Source: an uncultured Rhodospirillaceae bacterium
Lineage (GTDB): Bacteria; Pseudomonadota; Alphaproteobacteria; Azospirillales; Azospirillaceae
DNA length: 64,000 nucleotides
Assembly (NCBI GenBank): GCA_937927415.1
Contig: CALBDS010000057.1
Coordinates: 1 to 64,000 of the forward strand
Direction of reading: 5' to 3'
Shown: positions 32,524 to 41,129 of the stretch, one piece after another
Layout of the letters: every line of letters starts with the position of its first letter
How positions within the stretch are numbered: position 1 is the first letter of the stretch
Position numbers and translations under genes: made by a program
Notes under the pieces: model-generated
Told to the model about the DNA's origin: nothing
What the model saw: only the letters and a program-made list of their open reading frames with translations
Database searches by the model: none

Positions 32524-34019
32524 CACGCACCCCCCTTGGGCGGCTTGGAAGCCTTGCTGAAAATGTCGAGCTGACGGCGGGTCAGCGTCATATAGCGGCC
32601 TTCGGCCCCGCTCATCAGCGCGGGCATCTTGCGCCGGCCCTGGTCGCTCAGGTCGCCCACCTCCTCGGGTGTGCGCAGCAGGCGCAGGAACCACACGGGG
32701 ATCCCCGCCTTCAGGCTGGCCAGCGCCTGTTTGTGCAGGCGGGTGACCGACTGGGTTTCGGCGTTTTCCGGCGCCATGGCCGGCTGGAGCGGACGGCCGA
32801 AATCCAGCGCATCGTTCACCGGCATGTTGTCGGCCAGATTGTAGCGGCCCCGCACCAGATTGTTGTTCAGCACCGGCACGTTCATGAACCGCACGGTGTC
32901 GAAGGCGCGGCGCACCACATCCTCGGCCCGCGCCCGCATGGCGTCGTGCTGGGCGGGGGTGTCGGCACCGGTCTGGTAGAAGCCGGATTCGAGAACGAAG
33001 CCCGGCTCCGCATCACCCACCGCCGGCCCCAGCAACGCCTGTTCCAGGTCATCGCCCAGGGTGCGGGGGAAACCGGCATCGAGCACGAAATTCGGTGGGG
33101 CCGAACAGATGCGGGCCATGGCGGTCAGGGTGGTTGCCCCCACCTTCAGCGACACGGTGACCGTGCCGTCGCAGGCGTCATCCAGATACCCGCGGCTCAG
33201 CACCGGGGCGTCGCCGTGCATCCACACCGGGGCCTTGCCCTCGATGGCGTAGAGGGTCGGGCCAAGGGTTTCCCGCTGCTTCACCCGGCGGTCGGGGCCG
33301 TCGGGGGCGTTGCCATCGTCGTCGCGGACCACATTGTCCCAGCCGTACCACCCCTTTCCCCGCGGCGTCTTGTAGATGCGGTTGGGGATCGGGACCGAAT
33401 CATCGTCGTCCGTGGGCAGGGACGAGCCATAGACCTGCCCGCGGCCGGGGGTGAAGCGGAAACGGATCTCGGGGAACGCATCGGTCGGCCGGATGTAGCG
33501 CACCGAGCCGAAATTGATGCTGCTTCCCGCCTCGAAACTGGGGGAGGTGCCCTGCAGCGCATGGGCGGCGTGGTCGCTGAACGGCCCCACGGTCGCGGTC
33601 ACCCGGTCGTCCTCCCGCCCCGTCCGGCGGTAGACCTTGAGGTTCGCCACCGACACCGACCACGACACCGCGTCGGGTGTCAGGCGGTTTTCATTCAGCA
33701 GGGCCACATCCAGCGGCACCAGCGAGCAGCCCACCTCGGCCCACACCTCCAGGAAGGGGGCGACGGGGCGGATCTGCCAGCGTCCGGTCCGGGGGTTCTT
33801 TTCCTTCAGGACCAGGGTATCGGGGACGAAGGATTCGGTGACGGCCCCGGTCTGCGGGTCCACGCGCAGGGTCTCCTCCCCCTTCAGCAGGCGGTGGCCG
33901 AAGGGATCGGCGGGGTTGACGGTGGTGGAGTAATTGTCCTGCGGTGTTGACGCCGATCCCAGCCGGCCAAAGGCCAGCGGCGGCAGAATGCGAATGCGTG
34001 TGATCGTCCGGCCGGTCAT
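32523..34019 (-). CDS. LodA-like oxidase, N-terminal chain
   Basis: A 498-residue protein whose opening TRIRILPPLAFGRLGSA matches the LodA/GoxA N-terminal pattern. SWSVSVANLKVYRRTG corresponds to the WTVHxANxK segment of that family, and CSAPPNFVLDAGFPRTLGDDL to the APPxFAPD...TLxDL segment. It lacks the CPWQ-type C-terminal signature, which is in the next gene. There is no signal peptide. The start is ATG 34019 (AGGGGGCAGGA upstream), which overlaps the ferritin-like gene stop as ATGA. It is probably the scaffold chain of a two-subunit amine or amino-acid oxidase; the substrate is unknown. Confidence 0.7.
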   Translation of the reverse strand: MTGRTITRIRILPPLAFGRLGSASTPQDNYSTTVNPADPFGHRLLKGEETLRVDPQTGAVTESFVPDTLVLKEKNPRTGRWQIRPVAPFLEVWAEVGCSLVPLDVALLNENRLTPDAVSWSVSVANLKVYRRTGREDDRVTATVGPFSDHAAHALQGTSPSFEAGSSINFGSVRYIRPTDAFPEIRFRFTPGRGQVYGSSLPTDDDDSVPIPNRIYKTPRGKGWYGWDNVVRDDDGNAPDGPDRRVKQRETLGPTLYAIEGKAPVWMHGDAPVLSRGYLDDACDGTVTVSLKVGATTLTAMARICSAPPNFVLDAGFPRTLGDDLEQALLGPAVGDAEPGFVLESGFYQTGADTPAQHDAMRARAEDVVRRAFDTVRFMNVPVLNNNLVRGRYNLADNMPVNDALDFGRPLQPAMAPENAETQSVTRLHKQALASLKAGIPVWFLRLLRTPEEVGDLSDQGRRKMPALMSGAEGRYMTLTRRQLDIFSKASKPPKGGA

Positions 34020-35515
34020 TCCTGCCCCCTGGCGATGGAAAGGCGCGTGATCTGCTGATCGAGCCACCGGCGGGTTTCGCCGTCGATCGCGCGCAGATGG
34101 GTCAGATACTGGGTTTCGTTCGGGTCATCGGGGTATTTGGACAGCCATCCCGCCAGCTTTTCCGAACTGTCCAGCATGTCGCGCAGCGCCCGCAGCCGAT
34201 CGGCCTGCGCCTGCGGCAGCGTCAGGTTGTAGGGCATCTGGAACGGCGGCCCGGCCCGGTTGGGATCGTTGGGTGCGGCCAGCGGCGAGCGCAGCAGGAT
34301 GCGGGCGATGGCCTTCATGTTGTACATCTCGCCGAAGCACAGATGGGCCAGCGGCCCGCGCAGGCCGGGGATGCCGGTGGTGTCCGCCCGCCGCGGGGTT
34401 TCCAGCGAACAGGCGAGTGCCGCCAGCAAAAGCTGATAGCGGACGTTGAACAGCTTGGCCCAGCGGCTGGACCGCGCGTCGGTGATGGGGGTCACCGGCC
34501 CCTGGCCGCCGCGGATGGGATCGGCGGGGGCTTCGATGGGGTTGACCGGCACCTTGTTGGCCGGGGCCTCCGGCACGCCCAGGTCGCGCCATTCCTTGTA
34601 AACCGCCAGGAACCGGCGGAAATGGGACAGTTGCGGCGGCACTTCCTCGGTGCTGGGCGTCTCGCCGGGGGATTTGGCGCTTTCCCCCTGCTCGGCGACC
34701 ATCTTCAGGGCGGCGATGGCCTGGTCGCGGGTGGACATCGGCGCGACGATCACCAGCGCCTCGCCCACATCCGGCGGCTTGACCTTGGTGCCGACGGGCA
34801 GCGGCGTGGGCATGGGATAATACCGGCCCCACTCGGCATGCAGCGCCTGGAGATCGTGGGCGTAATCCACGAATTCGCTGTCGGGCAGGGCCTCGCGGTC
34901 TTCCAGGATCGACAGGATGCTGTTGAACAGCGATCCCACCCGGTTGATGCCCAAGCCGGAAATGCTCTGCCCCTGCGCGGTCAGGTGCGCCTTCACATCG
35001 GCCAGCACCTGCTGGCGCAGCGCCTCGATGTCTTCGGGCGTCATGCCGTCGCCGGTGGCCTGCAAGGGCGTCACCCAGTCCTCCGGCATTTCCGCGGCGA
35101 CATAGCACGCCAGCGAGCCGCGGCTGAGCGGTTCCAGTTGGAATTCAAAGGGAAACAGCCGGCTGTCCCAGGGGTAGTTCTCCCGCGCCAGCGTCACCGG
35201 CGCCCCCAGCAGCATCAGCACGTTCTGCACCGAGATCAGGTGCCCCATCTCCTCCTTGGCGATGGCCAGGATTTCCTGCTGCCAGCGCAGCATGGCGTCG
35301 CGCCGGCGGGTCTGGTCCGGGGTCGGGGTGGCGGGCGGCGAGGCCATCTCGTCGAACGCATCGATCGAATAGGCCGCGTAGATGTATTCGACCATCAGGG
35401 CGTGTTCGATCGCGGCCCCGATCCGCAGCAGGCGGATCAGCCGTTCCCGCGGAGCGGTGATCGACGGATCACCGATCTGGACCATTTCCCGGTCATAGGT
35501 GGATGCGGCGGCCAT
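34016..35515 (-). CDS. Ferritin-like domain protein (VioB-type, PF12902-like)
   Basis: A 499-residue protein with a ferritin-like four-helix bundle in its first ~180 residues. It has the Glu/His pattern EHALMVEYIYAAYS and, later, ILAIAKEEMGHLISVQNVL, giving the E...EExxH metal ligands. The rest includes a helical region with CFGEMYNMKAIARILL. In VioB this type of domain accompanies an indole-3-pyruvate imine dimerising enzyme made by the amino-acid oxidase VioA. Here it heads an operon encoding a LodA-like oxidase, so it may act on the oxidase product or on the quinone precursor. The start at 35515 has GAGGCCC upstream. Confidence 0.75.
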   Translation of the reverse strand: MAAASTYDREMVQIGDPSITAPRERLIRLLRIGAAIEHALMVEYIYAAYSIDAFDEMASPPATPTPDQTRRRDAMLRWQQEILAIAKEEMGHLISVQNVLMLLGAPVTLARENYPWDSRLFPFEFQLEPLSRGSLACYVAAEMPEDWVTPLQATGDGMTPEDIEALRQQVLADVKAHLTAQGQSISGLGINRVGSLFNSILSILEDREALPDSEFVDYAHDLQALHAEWGRYYPMPTPLPVGTKVKPPDVGEALVIVAPMSTRDQAIAALKMVAEQGESAKSPGETPSTEEVPPQLSHFRRFLAVYKEWRDLGVPEAPANKVPVNPIEAPADPIRGGQGPVTPITDARSSRWAKLFNVRYQLLLAALACSLETPRRADTTGIPGLRGPLAHLCFGEMYNMKAIARILLRSPLAAPNDPNRAGPPFQMPYNLTLPQAQADRLRALRDMLDSSEKLAGWLSKYPDDPNETQYLTHLRAIDGETRRWLDQQITRLSIARGQE

Positions 35516-35815
35516 CAGCGGGCCTCGTCAACGTCGGGGACGGTCAACACGTCCGCGGCCGGGCTTGGCATCAAATATCCCTCCCTTTCCAAAAAAACCG
35601 GGCATGCGCGCCCGCACGCGGACCACTGCCGATGAGGCAGCCAAGCCGCTGATTTTCCGATAATAATAAATTATGAAGCGAACCTGATGAGAAATAAACA
35701 ATCGATAAGATAGGTCTGTCAATATCATGATTAGCAAAGGTATATGGAAATTGTGGCTTTCTCAATTACATGCCATTGCATGCATTTTCTTTCGATCGAT
35801 CATTTGGGAGGTTCC
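35516..35815. promoter_or_regulatory. Divergent promoter region of the LodA-like and Hint-protein operons
   Basis: These 300 bases contain no gene. The segment 35645-35790 is markedly AT-rich compared with its surroundings (for example TAATAATAAATTATG), as expected for two divergent sigma-70-type promoters. A palindromic ATTGCATGCA-like sequence with CATGCCATTGCATGCA lies at about 35769-35784. I cannot place -35/-10 boxes with confidence. Confidence 0.4.
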
Positions 35816-36250
35816 ATGTCGCGTATTTTGTCCACCGCTGCCGCCCTGTTTACGATTGCTTTGGCACCGCTGACGGCCCTGTCCGCCGACCTCGCCCCGT
35901 GCGGGCAATACGCCGTGTCCAATGAATTGAAGGACCGCGCCACCCTGCCGCCCAAGGAGCAAAACCAGAAGGTCCGCATCATCGTGGAGGTGCTGGTCCA
36001 CACCGCCAATCAGGATTCCTGGCGGGCGGCCGATCCGGTGTCCCTGCGCTATGGGGAACAGGCGGATCAGGCGATCCCGTTTCCCCCCACCGCCACCTGC
36101 GACACCACCTATCGCGTGACCATGGGTGCCACGGTCAGCCAGGATCTGAAGGCCGATTTCTGCACCATCAAGCGCATCCGCCTGCTGCCCGGCCCGCGCG
36201 TCCAGGCGGAAAACGACCCCGACGGCCGTTTCTGCCCCGCCGCTTCCTGA
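35816..36250 (+). CDS. Small secreted protein of unknown function with four Cys
   Basis: A 144-residue protein with a clear Sec signal peptide (ILSTAAALFTIALAPLTALSA, cleavage near residue 23). The mature part has four Cys (APCGQY, TATCDTTY, ADFCTIKR, GRFCPAAS), suggesting two disulfides in the periplasm or outside the cell. I recognise no family. The start ATG 35816 has GGGAGG upstream; the open frame upstream of it has no features. It is followed 31 bp later by the Hint-domain gene and is probably co-transcribed with it. It is divergent from the LodA-like operon. Confidence 0.75.
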   Translation: MSRILSTAAALFTIALAPLTALSADLAPCGQYAVSNELKDRATLPPKEQNQKVRIIVEVLVHTANQDSWRAADPVSLRYGEQADQAIPFPPTATCDTTYRVTMGATVSQDLKADFCTIKRIRLLPGPRVQAENDPDGRFCPAAS

Positions 36251-36281
36251 CCTCCCCTCCCTCTTCGCCCGGAGCAACGCC

Positions 36282-37952
36282 ATGCGCCCCTTCCTGACCG
36301 AGTCCGAGGTCACGAATCTTGACCGCGTTCTGCACGCCCGCGCCGCCGACAGCGGCACCGTCCGCACCTTCCTGTCCGATTGCGCCGGGCGCAGCGGCCT
36401 GACGGCCAGCCGCTATCCGGGGCTGTTCGCCGCCATCGCCAACGGCCCCACCCCGGCGGCCCCCCGCACACAGGCGCGTTCCCTGCCGGTCCCGCAGGCC
36501 CCCATCACCCCGTTCCGCGACGGGGTGCAGACCAATTTCTTCGGCACCGACCCCGCAACCGGCAAGGTGCTGGCCGAGGTCACCGTCACCATGACCCGGC
36601 CGGTGGCGTCCACCACGGTCTGGCTGAACGTGGTGGGGCGGCGGGCCAACGGCGACACGGTGGTGTTCGCATCCAGCGTCACCCAAAGCTTCGCCAACAA
36701 CACCACCATCGCCCGCACCGACCTGCGCAGCGCGCTGCCGCCGGAAGACAAGGTGGACCTGTTCCTCACCACCTCCTACGTGGTGATCTTCACCGACAAC
36801 AGCGTGGCATCCAACACCGCCACCAATTCATGGACCCACGAAGCGGCCCGCGATCCGATCGTGGAGGCTCCGGCCATCCGCAAGGACCGGACCAAGGGTG
36901 ATCTGAGCTGCATCATGATCGGCCTGTCCCGCGGCTTCGGATCGGGAAGCCCCAAGAACAACACCGATGTGGATTACTGGTTCTGGCAGAACCAATATGC
37001 CAACACCACCCTTCTGGTGCCGCTGAAGGGCAAGATCCAGTTCCGGCGCCGGCTGGCCGCCCTCAGCGACACCAACCCGGTTCTGGAATTCTATCTGGCG
37101 AAGGCCGAAGGCGGCATGGCCGAGCTGAAGGACAAGGACACCATTCCCTACCGCAAGCATTTCACCCTCGACCCCAGCGACCCGAAAGGGCGGACGCTGC
37201 TGTTCGACCTCAGCCCCACCGCCACCACCGCCGGCAACGCCATCAATTTCGGCCCCAGCATCTGGAACGCCGACACCAAGACCTTCTTCACCGCCCGCAT
37301 CAGCGTCGTCTTCGCCGAAGCGGCGGCGGACGGCGGCAACACCGGCTGGGCCTCCATCCTCAGCTCGGACACGGATGATGCCGATGCCGCCGACGGGGTG
37401 GCCACCATCAAGCCGATCCGCTACGTCTGGCATTGCCTGGCCGCCGGCACGCGCATCACCCTGGCCGATGGGACCACCCGGCCGGTGGAAGACATCGTGG
37501 CCGGTGACATGGTGCTGAGCGCCAACGGCCCGCGGGCGGTCATGGCCACCCTGGCCCAGCCCCACCACGGCCCCGTCATCACCCTGGGCTTTGCCAACGG
37601 GGCATCGCTGACCGGATCGGCCACGCACCCGGTGCGGACACCGGACGGCATGGTGCAGGCGTCGGCGCTGGCGGCCGGCGACACGGTGCTGACCGCCGGC
37701 GGCGGCCGGACCACCGTCGCCACCATCGGCATGGGGCGGATGAACGGCGACGGGCTGTTCAACCTGTGGCTCGATCCCGATGGCGAGGGCGAGACGACGA
37801 TGATCGCCAACGGCATCGTGACCGGGGACTATCAGACCCAGCTTACCCTGCTGGACAAGGCGGCCACCGACCCGGCGCTGATCCGCGCCCGTCTGCCCGC
37901 GTCGCTGCACACCGATTTCGACAGTTGGCTGGAGGATGTCCGGGCCGGCTGA
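36282..37952 (+). CDS. Hint (hedgehog/intein)-domain protein with unknown N-terminal module
   Basis: A 556-residue protein. The first ~380 residues are an unrecognised, beta-rich module (TVTMTRPVASTTVWLNVVG, DVDYWFWQNQYANTTLLVPL) without a signal peptide. A Hint domain follows: Cys ~385 in HCLAAGTRITLADG, EDIVAGDMVLS, the T-x-x-H block SATHPVRTPDG and a final ANGIVTGD where inteins have HN. The nucleophile and the block B His are present but the terminal Asn is not, so self-cleavage at the N-side or ester formation is possible while splicing is not. Such modules occur in secreted bacterial proteins. The start at 36282 has GGAG nine nt upstream. Confidence 0.75.
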   Translation: MRPFLTESEVTNLDRVLHARAADSGTVRTFLSDCAGRSGLTASRYPGLFAAIANGPTPAAPRTQARSLPVPQAPITPFRDGVQTNFFGTDPATGKVLAEVTVTMTRPVASTTVWLNVVGRRANGDTVVFASSVTQSFANNTTIARTDLRSALPPEDKVDLFLTTSYVVIFTDNSVASNTATNSWTHEAARDPIVEAPAIRKDRTKGDLSCIMIGLSRGFGSGSPKNNTDVDYWFWQNQYANTTLLVPLKGKIQFRRRLAALSDTNPVLEFYLAKAEGGMAELKDKDTIPYRKHFTLDPSDPKGRTLLFDLSPTATTAGNAINFGPSIWNADTKTFFTARISVVFAEAAADGGNTGWASILSSDTDDADAADGVATIKPIRYVWHCLAAGTRITLADGTTRPVEDIVAGDMVLSANGPRAVMATLAQPHHGPVITLGFANGASLTGSATHPVRTPDGMVQASALAAGDTVLTAGGGRTTVATIGMGRMNGDGLFNLWLDPDGEGETTMIANGIVTGDYQTQLTLLDKAATDPALIRARLPASLHTDFDSWLEDVRAG

Positions 37953-37988
37953 CCCGTAAAGGGGGCGGGGAATGGCCGCGGCACCGCC

Positions 37989-38870
37989 TCACTGGCGGCG
38001 CGCACGGTAGTGCGACGGCGATTCCCCCGTCATCTTCACAAAGAAGCGGGAGAAATACGACGGATCCTGAAAGCCCAGGGAAAAGCCGATCTCGCTGACC
38101 GTCAGGTTGGTGTAGAGCAGCGACCGCTGCGCTTCCACCAGCCGACGGCGCAGGATCAGCTTGACCGCCGGCTCCCCATGCACCCGATGGCAGGCGGCGG
38201 TCAGGCGGCTGTCGGTCACCCCCAGCCGGGCGGCGTATTCCGGCAGCGGCCAGTGTTCACGGTAATGCTGTTCGATCAGGCGGCGGAACCGTTCCACCAG
38301 CACGGCGTCGGCGGACGGCTCCTGGCGCGGCATCGGGCCGTGGCTGAGCGCCAGCCGCGCCGCCCCCACCAGAATACGGATCAGGTGCGCTTCCAGGATG
38401 ACCATGCGAGCGGGTGCGGCCCAGGTGAATTCCGCCGCCAGCGCATCGAAGGCGTCGGGGATGGCGTGGGCCGCCAGATCGGCGCCGGCGGGGCCGATGG
38501 CGAACGGCGCTTTCAGGAAATCGGCAATCAGCGGATCGCCCCGCGTGGCGTCGGCGGCGAAGGTTTCCGCCACCGTCACCACCAGCCCGTCGGTGGTGGA
38601 CGCAAATTCAAAGCCATGGACCATCCCCGCCGGCACCGCCACCAGCGCCGGGGCGGTGAAGCGGTGCACCTCCGCTTCCACCGGCATCGAACCGCCGCCG
38701 CTGGTCAGCAGCAGAAGCTGGTGCAGATCGGCGTGGGCGTGGGGGCGGATCGACCATTGATGAGCGCCGCTGCGCTTGGCAATCCGCTCCACATGCATGA
38801 AGCGCAGCTCCGCCTCCCGCGCCGGTTCCCCATAAAGGCCGTAGCGTTCGATGCCGGCGGGTCGGGACAT
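37989..38870 (-). CDS. AraC-family transcriptional regulator
   Basis: A 293-residue regulator with an N-terminal cupin-like sensor (RPHAHADLHQLLLLTSGGG, VAVPAGMVHGFEF) and a C-terminal double HTH (~190-290). The HTH shows LGVTDSRLTAACHRVHG and the AraC signature VSEIGFSLGFQDPSYFSRFFVKMTGESPSHYR. The order fits PobR/HpaA-like regulators that sense aromatic or carboxylic inducers. The start is ATG 38870 with GGAGG ten nt upstream. It is divergent from the FAD dehydrogenase operon and is the obvious candidate regulator of it. It ends 36 bp from the convergent Hint gene. Confidence 0.88.
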   Translation of the reverse strand: MSRPAGIERYGLYGEPAREAELRFMHVERIAKRSGAHQWSIRPHAHADLHQLLLLTSGGGSMPVEAEVHRFTAPALVAVPAGMVHGFEFASTTDGLVVTVAETFAADATRGDPLIADFLKAPFAIGPAGADLAAHAIPDAFDALAAEFTWAAPARMVILEAHLIRILVGAARLALSHGPMPRQEPSADAVLVERFRRLIEQHYREHWPLPEYAARLGVTDSRLTAACHRVHGEPAVKLILRRRLVEAQRSLLYTNLTVSEIGFSLGFQDPSYFSRFFVKMTGESPSHYRARRQ

Positions 38871-38910
38871 GGATATCGTACCTCCACCATCGGATAAGCA
38901 GGAAAAAGTA

Positions 38911-38923
38911 CCAGATATTCTGG
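38911..38923. promoter_or_regulatory. Palindrome CCAGA-TAT-TCTGG between the AraC gene and its target operon
   Basis: A perfect 5-bp inverted repeat with a 3-bp spacer lies in the 167-bp divergent region, 41 bp from the AraC-family start and 115 bp from the FAD dehydrogenase start. It is a candidate operator. AraC proteins often bind direct repeats, so another factor is possible. Confidence 0.4.
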
Positions 38924-39037
38924 GTTCCGTGCATGGCCGACCGGCGGGCCGCATCGGTATGCTCGGGAAAAACAGGCGCGGCGACCACCGGATGGTCGGG
39001 GCACGCCGCCGTTTTTCCAAGAGGAAACCCCAAAACC

Positions 39038-40792
39038 ATGTCCACGCAAAAGTGCCAGGACGAGGCGCGTTGCGACGTGCTCGTCATCGGGGCCGGCGCG
39101 GGTGGCCTGTCCACCGCCATCACCGCGCGCAAACGCGGCCTGAACGTTATCGTCATTGAAAAGGACCGCTATTTCGGCGGCACCATGGCGTTTTCCGGCG
39201 GCTTCCTGTGGGTGCCGGGCAATCCCCAGTGCAAGGCCGCAGGCGTCAAGGACACCCCCGACGCCGCCCGCACCTATCTGCGCCACGAAGCCGGGGAAAA
39301 CTACAACGCCGCGGGGGTGGAAACCTTCCTCACCTACGGCCCGCAGATGCTCGACTTCTTCGAGCGCGAGACGGAGGTGTCGTTCACCGCCTCCGAAACC
39401 TTCCCCGACTATCACCCCGACGCGCCGGGCGGGGTAGCCGGGGGCCGGTCGGTGCTGGCCCGGCCGTTCGACGCCCGGCTGCTGGGCGACGAGTTGAAAC
39501 GGCTGCGCCCGCCGCTGCGCACCATCACCTTCGTCGGCATGATGTTCAACTCCGGCAACGAGGTGAAGCACTTCTTCAACGCCACCAAGTCCCTGACCTC
39601 GCTGCTGTACGTCATCCGCCGTCTGGCGGGCCATGGCCGCGACCTGCTGATGCACCGGCGGGGGATGCGGCTGACCAGCGGCAACGCGCTGGCGGCCCGG
39701 CTGGCGAAATCCGCCTTCGACCTGGGCATTCCCATCTGGACCGAGGCGCCGGCCCGCGAACTGATCCGCACCGACGGCCGGGTGACCGGTGCCGTGGTGG
39801 AGCACCAGGGCCGCACCGTGCGGATCACCGCGACCCGCGGCGTGGTGCTGGCCTGCGGCGGCTTTCCGCAGGATCCGGCGCTGCGGGCCAAGCACTTCCC
39901 CCACGTGCAGCGCGGCGGCGAGCACGTGTCCCCCGCCCCCACCGCCAACACCGGCGACGGGGTGCGCATGGCGCTGGGCGCCGGGGCGGCCTTCATCGAC
40001 CGGCTGTCGAACCCGGCGGCGTGGATTCCGGTGTCGAAGGTGCGGCTGTCGTCCACGGTGACCGGGGTGTTCCCCCACCTGATCGACCGCTTCAAACCCG
40101 GCGTCATCGCCGTCAACCGCCGCGGCGAGCGGTTCGTCAACGAAAGCCATTCCTATCACGACGTGGGTGAGGCGATGATCCGCACCTACGAAGGGGAGCG
40201 GGAAACCGCGGCGTGGCTGATCTGCGACCACCCCACCGTGCGCAAATACGGCATCGGCTTCGCCAAGCCGTTCCCGCTGCCGCTCAGCCTGTACCTGCGG
40301 TCGGGCTATCTGGTGCGGGGGCGAACGCTCAAGGAACTGGGCCAGCGGACCGGCATTGACGCCGCCACGCTGGAACGCACGGTGGAACGCTACAACCGCA
40401 CCGCCGGCCAGGGCAGCGACCCCGATTTCGGGCGTGGCACCACCGCCTACAACCGCTATCTCGGTGACCCCGACCATCACCCCAACCCGTGCGTCGGGCC
40501 GATCCGCCAGGGGCCGTTCTATGCGGTCAAGCTGCTGATGGGCGATCTCGGCACCTTTGCCGGGGTGCGCACCGACCATGTGGGGCAGGTGATCGGCACG
40601 GATGGCGCGCCTCTGGACGGGCTTTACGCCGTGGGCAACGACGCCGCCAGCATCATGGGCGGCAATTATCCCGGCGCCGGCATCACGCTGGGGCCGATCA
40701 TGACCTTCGGCTATGTGCTGGGCCGTCATCTGGCCGGCGACACCATCCCCGTGCCCTCCCCCACCACCGTTGCCGCGGAGATGCCCGCATGA
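39038..40792 (+). CDS. FAD-dependent dehydrogenase/fumarate reductase-type flavoprotein
   Basis: A 584-residue flavoprotein of the FAD_binding_2 family that also holds 3-ketosteroid delta1-dehydrogenases. The dinucleotide-binding motif is VLVIGAGAGGLSTAI at ~15-29, with FGGTMAFSGGFLW behind it. The second FAD segment is GVVLACGGFPQDP and the C-terminal segment is LYAVGNDAASIMGGNYPGAGITLGP. It probably introduces a double bond next to a carbonyl in a cyclic or steroid-like substrate; the substrate is not shown. The start is ATG 39038. It overlaps the NIPSNAP gene by ATGA and heads a four-gene catabolic operon. Confidence 0.82.
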   Translation: MSTQKCQDEARCDVLVIGAGAGGLSTAITARKRGLNVIVIEKDRYFGGTMAFSGGFLWVPGNPQCKAAGVKDTPDAARTYLRHEAGENYNAAGVETFLTYGPQMLDFFERETEVSFTASETFPDYHPDAPGGVAGGRSVLARPFDARLLGDELKRLRPPLRTITFVGMMFNSGNEVKHFFNATKSLTSLLYVIRRLAGHGRDLLMHRRGMRLTSGNALAARLAKSAFDLGIPIWTEAPARELIRTDGRVTGAVVEHQGRTVRITATRGVVLACGGFPQDPALRAKHFPHVQRGGEHVSPAPTANTGDGVRMALGAGAAFIDRLSNPAAWIPVSKVRLSSTVTGVFPHLIDRFKPGVIAVNRRGERFVNESHSYHDVGEAMIRTYEGERETAAWLICDHPTVRKYGIGFAKPFPLPLSLYLRSGYLVRGRTLKELGQRTGIDAATLERTVERYNRTAGQGSDPDFGRGTTAYNRYLGDPDHHPNPCVGPIRQGPFYAVKLLMGDLGTFAGVRTDHVGQVIGTDGAPLDGLYAVGNDAASIMGGNYPGAGITLGPIMTFGYVLGRHLAGDTIPVPSPTTVAAEMPA

Positions 40793-41127
40793 CCGTGAAA
40801 CCCGTTGTCGATCTGCGCACCTACACCATCGCCCTGCGGCGCATTCCCGAGTTCCTGGAGATTTTCGACCGGCTGGCGATGCCGGTGCAGCTCCGCCACC
40901 TGAACCCGCCCATCGGCTTTTACGTCAGCGACCTCGGGCCGCTCAATCAGGTGGTCCATCTGTGGGAATACGACAGCCTGGCCGACATGGAGCGGCGGTG
41001 CGAGGCCCGCAACGCCGATCCCGATTGGCCGGCGTACCTGAAGGCGTCCGGCTCCCTGATCGTGGCACAGGAAAACCGCATCATCCGCCGGGCGGCACTG
41101 CCCTCCCTGACCGGACGGGAGGGATGA
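40789..41127 (+). CDS. NIPSNAP family protein
   Basis: A 112-residue ferredoxin-like alpha/beta protein of the NIPSNAP type: VVDLRTYTIALRRIPEFLEIF, NPPIGFYVSDLGPLNQVVHLWEY and ENRIIRRAALP are characteristic. The molecular role of the family is uncertain; in bacterial catabolic operons it often accompanies oxidoreductases. The start overlaps the FAD dehydrogenase stop (ATGA), so the two are coupled. It is followed by two SDR genes. Confidence 0.85.
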   Translation: MTVKPVVDLRTYTIALRRIPEFLEIFDRLAMPVQLRHLNPPIGFYVSDLGPLNQVVHLWEYDSLADMERRCEARNADPDWPAYLKASGSLIVAQENRIIRRAALPSLTGREG

Positions 41128-41129
41128 GC

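Noticed and set aside
31660..34019. Frameshifted single lodA pseudogene
   Set aside because: Both halves have their own start codon and ribosome-binding site, the junction is a clean TGATG, and each reading frame is intact. A sequencing error cannot be fully excluded.
37431..37910. Functional intein in the Hint-domain protein
   Set aside because: The C-terminal His-Asn splice block is replaced by ANGIVTGD and there is no interrupted host protein, so splicing is not expected.
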